DNA from: Bacillota bacterium
Lineage (GTDB): Bacteria > Bacillota > Clostridia > Acetivibrionales > DSM-1351
Direction of reading: 5' to 3'
DNA: 64,000 bases
Assembly (NCBI GenBank): GCA_023397905.1
Contig: JAEWSZ010000051.1
Span: forward strand, 1-64,000
This document shows, one piece after another, positions 61,906 through 64,000 of this stretch. Each line of letters begins with the position of its first letter. Position 1 is the stretch's first letter. The position numbers were made by a program, and so were the translations under genes. Under the pieces are notes generated by a model that saw only the letters and a list, made by a program, of their open reading frames with translations, was not told where the DNA came from and searched no databases.

Positions 61906-63066
61906 TCAGTCTCCTTTTTTAATGACTTTTGAACCCAGGGCGCTGTTTTTAATGTTCATATCCACATTTATATGGATTTTCAGCTCCCGGAAGAGATCTT
62001 CGTTTTTCTTACGGGAATTTTTCCACACCTGCGGCATATCAGCCTTTATGATTCTTCCGAAGCCGAATATATCGGTATCAAAGTCCTCCTGAACTTTTTT
62101 GATTAAAATTTCCAGGGCCTTTTTCAGGCTTTTTTCCGCATCGGCTTCCACCACGGAGCGGTTCTTTTCCTTGATGTAATCTGTGGAGGTCCCTATTTCC
62201 GCCAGGGCCACCTCCTGCTTTATGCCGATATTCATTGTGAGCTTGTTCCGGACAAACCCGGGCTTGAAATCCGTTCTTGTCTTGTATATTTCAAGGGATA
62301 TGTTGTCCTCCTCCCGTGAGGTATGCTCCCTGAGGGTAAAAATCCCCTTTTTGAACCTGTTTATGGCAAATAAAAAATATTTGGTTTCCTCGGGACTCAG
62401 AAAGCCCGCCAGCTTATCACCCCTGAATATGGCGATCCCGTCAGGCCGGATGGTCTTTTGGCCCGTATTTTCCTGCAGGCACAGGCAGGGCAGTGTGACG
62501 GAGATCCCTTCTTCTTCAAGGTTGTTTATGAGCTGGTATACCTGGATGGGGTAGCTGTTCCCGACTCTGCTCTGGCCTGTTATTACGCTTTCGATATTTT
62601 CCGAGCTGGTCTGGGACAGCATGGTGTCTTGCTTTAAAATATCCCCGGCCTTTTCTTCCTTCGAAATAAAGATATACATTTCCTCCCGCATTTCGGCATC
62701 ACGGAATATCAGATCGATGGGAGCCGCTATCCCCTCAGCAGCAAGGGCCTGGCTTATTATGACCACGTTGGCATGAGCCCAGTAAAGCTTTTTCCCCGAG
62801 AAATCGATTATATTCCTGATAGCGTCAAAAACTGTCCTGCCGGTGGCCTCGACGAATTTGCCGGTCTGCTTGGTATCCTTCCCGGTTATTTCAAAATCAG
62901 CCAGTTCAACGGTTATCAGATATTCGTCTCCACGGGGGCTTTTATCAATGGCAAATCCGGATACAATGGAAACCTTCTCTATATCCTGATAATTCCAGCA
63001 GCCGCACAACTGGGTAGGGCAGGCGATCACCAGGACAAATAACAGTATTGTTTTCGCCCGTTTCAT
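61906..63066 (-). CDS. spore germination receptor lipoprotein subunit C (Ger(x)C family)
   Basis: A 386-residue lipoprotein. The signal peptide ends in a lipobox region (TQLCGCWNYQDIEK) with the lipid-bearing Cys near residue 21 or 23, followed by VSIVSGFAIDKSPRGDEYLITVELADF, the usual start of the first GerC domain. The late FDTDIFGFGRIIKADMPQVWK is also family-typical. It anchors to the spore inner membrane and is needed for receptor function. Its ATG overlaps the stop of gerA by four bases (ATGA), so translation is coupled. Confidence 0.92.
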   Translation of the reverse strand: MKRAKTILLFVLVIACPTQLCGCWNYQDIEKVSIVSGFAIDKSPRGDEYLITVELADFEITGKDTKQTGKFVEATGRTVFDAIRNIIDFSGKKLYWAHANVVIISQALAAEGIAAPIDLIFRDAEMREEMYIFISKEEKAGDILKQDTMLSQTSSENIESVITGQSRVGNSYPIQVYQLINNLEEEGISVTLPCLCLQENTGQKTIRPDGIAIFRGDKLAGFLSPEETKYFLFAINRFKKGIFTLREHTSREEDNISLEIYKTRTDFKPGFVRNKLTMNIGIKQEVALAEIGTSTDYIKEKNRSVVEADAEKSLKKALEILIKKVQEDFDTDIFGFGRIIKADMPQVWKNSRKKNEDLFRELKIHINVDMNIKNSALGSKVIKKGD

Positions 63067-64000
63067 TTTCTTCTGCCTCCGCCGGCTTTACGAAGCCTGT
63101 TGTTGGCCGTAATAAATTTGGGCCTGTATTTCATGTATATCCATGGGAGCCTGATGGCGGTATCCTTTATTTCCTGGACTTTGAAGTTTGTAAGTGAGAG
63201 CATGTAGGGCACTCCGAAGGAGCGCAGCTCAAACAGGTGGATGAGCAGCCCTATCAGGCCGAAAATATAACCGTAAAGGCCGATGACGGACGAGAACAGG
63301 AACAATATGGACCTGGTCAGTATTTCCGCCCCTTTGAGCCTGGGCATGGAGAGGCCCGTTATACCGGTCAGTGCCACGATGATGACTACCGGGGCGCTGA
63401 CGATCCTGGCTTCCACCGCGGACTGGCCCAGTACCAGCGCTCCAACTATGCTGAGAGCCTGGCCTATGTTCGTTGGCATACGCGTACCTGCTTCCCTGAG
63501 TATCTCAAAGGAGATCATGAGCAGCATGAGCTCGATGGCGGTGGGAAAGGGGACGCTTTGCCTTGCGGCCGATATGCTTTTTATCATGGGCGTGGGCACC
63601 ATCTCCATATGGAAGGAGGTCAGGGACAAATATATTGCAGGGAGGCTGATTGTCAGTATGAAGCTCAGAATCCTCAGCAGCCTGTTGATGGATGAGAAAT
63701 AAAAATTGATGTAGTAATCTTCATTGGACTGAAAATATTCTATAAATATAAACGGCAGTGTCAGCGCCACAGGACAGCCTTCCACAAGTACGGCTATCCG
63801 CCCTTCCAGAAGCTTTCCGCTCACCACATCCGGGCGTTCGGTGCTGCCTATGGTCTTGCAGGGGGAGAGGGGGGCGTCCTTGATAAATTCGGTCAGTGTC
63901 CCGGAAGACAGCATACCGTCAATGTCCACATTGTCAAGCCTGTGATTGAGTTCGTTGAGGATTTGTTCATTGACGATGCCCTCTATATAGCAGAGGCAGA
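63063..64000 (-). CDS. spore germination receptor subunit A (GerA family), C-terminal part
   Basis: The frame is open from the window edge to the stop at 63063, giving about 312 residues of the C-terminal part; the N terminus lies beyond the window. Visible are YIEGIVNEQILNELNHRL, GRIAVLVEGCPVALTLPFIFIEYFQSNEDYY, then about five membrane segments and EILREAGTRMPTNIGQALSIVGALVLGQSAVEA, all hallmarks of GerA. The subunit helps form a germinant-gated channel with GerB. An internal ATG at 63929 is not the start, since conserved family sequence precedes it. Confidence 0.92.
   Translation of the reverse strand, partial: CLCYIEGIVNEQILNELNHRLDNVDIDGMLSSGTLTEFIKDAPLSPCKTIGSTERPDVVSGKLLEGRIAVLVEGCPVALTLPFIFIEYFQSNEDYYINFYFSSINRLLRILSFILTISLPAIYLSLTSFHMEMVPTPMIKSISAARQSVPFPTAIELMLLMISFEILREAGTRMPTNIGQALSIVGALVLGQSAVEARIVSAPVVIIVALTGITGLSMPRLKGAEILTRSILFLFSSVIGLYGYIFGLIGLLIHLFELRSFGVPYMLSLTNFKVQEIKDTAIRLPWIYMKYRPKFITANNRLRKAGGGRRK

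Noticed and set aside
1..64000. CRISPR array, insertion sequence, prophage or integrase
   Set aside because: No regularly spaced direct repeats, transposase, integrase or phage structural genes were found on either strand.

Overview
The window is a bacterial chromosome segment, most likely from an anaerobic, spore-forming, Gram-positive member of the class Clostridia. The basis is a gerA/gerC/gerB spore-germination operon, SLH-domain surface proteins, LplB/YtcP-type sugar ABC permeases, a BlaI/BlaR1 pair, strong AGGAGG ribosome sites with several TTG/GTG starts, and a corrinoid methanol methyltransferase system of acetogen type. I cannot assign a genus. No rRNA, tRNA, CRISPR array, transposase or phage gene was seen.

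Layout. (1) 1-1.1 kb: the 3' end of an amidase/GatA-like gene and a polysaccharide deacetylase. (2) 1.4-11.3 kb: a methanol/methyl-transfer island with an MtaA-like methyltransferase, corrinoid protein, PocR/AraC regulator, CobW-like GTPase, MtaB, a DUF1638 protein, CobT and a RamA/RamQ-like corrinoid activator. MtaB moves methanol's methyl group to the corrinoid protein, the MtaA-like enzyme probably passes it on, CobT builds the lower ligand of the cofactor, and the activator re-reduces inactive Co(II). (3) 11.6-31 kb: a glycan-use region with an SLH-anchored GH27 enzyme, a CPSC/CcdA-like membrane protein with a small unknown partner, a membrane AraC regulator, two permeases plus a lipoprotein (no ATPase here), GH95, an SGNH esterase and GH38. 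A GH2 beta-mannosidase with its own AraC regulator at 47.7-51.3 kb belongs with it functionally. (4) 31.2-33.6 kb: carboxynorspermidine dehydrogenase and decarboxylase. (5) 33.7-37 kb: a BlaI/BlaR1 pair with clear operators, then an iron-sulphur aldo/keto reductase. (6) 37.1-47.6 kb: an unusual, mostly GC-richer block. It holds a large surface protein with both SLH and cell-wall-binding repeats, two uncharacterised proteins (255 and 748 aa), two small paralogues and a two-component system. This is the best candidate for an undescribed system. (7) 51.4-64 kb: Ogt, a small conserved protein, ArsR plus a four-domain CoA-disulphide-reductase-like protein, UppP, TrmB, a SAM methyltransferase, an XRE regulator, CorA and the ger operon, which runs off the end.

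Three intergenic regions (about 1126-1352, 35451-35859, 52394-52732) carry copies of one structured repeat. Each is closed by long terminal inverted repeats. The copies share internal boxes, and two share an apical domain whose helices are kept by compensatory changes. This is the strongest non-coding signal in the window and looks like either a non-autonomous mobile element or an undescribed RNA family.
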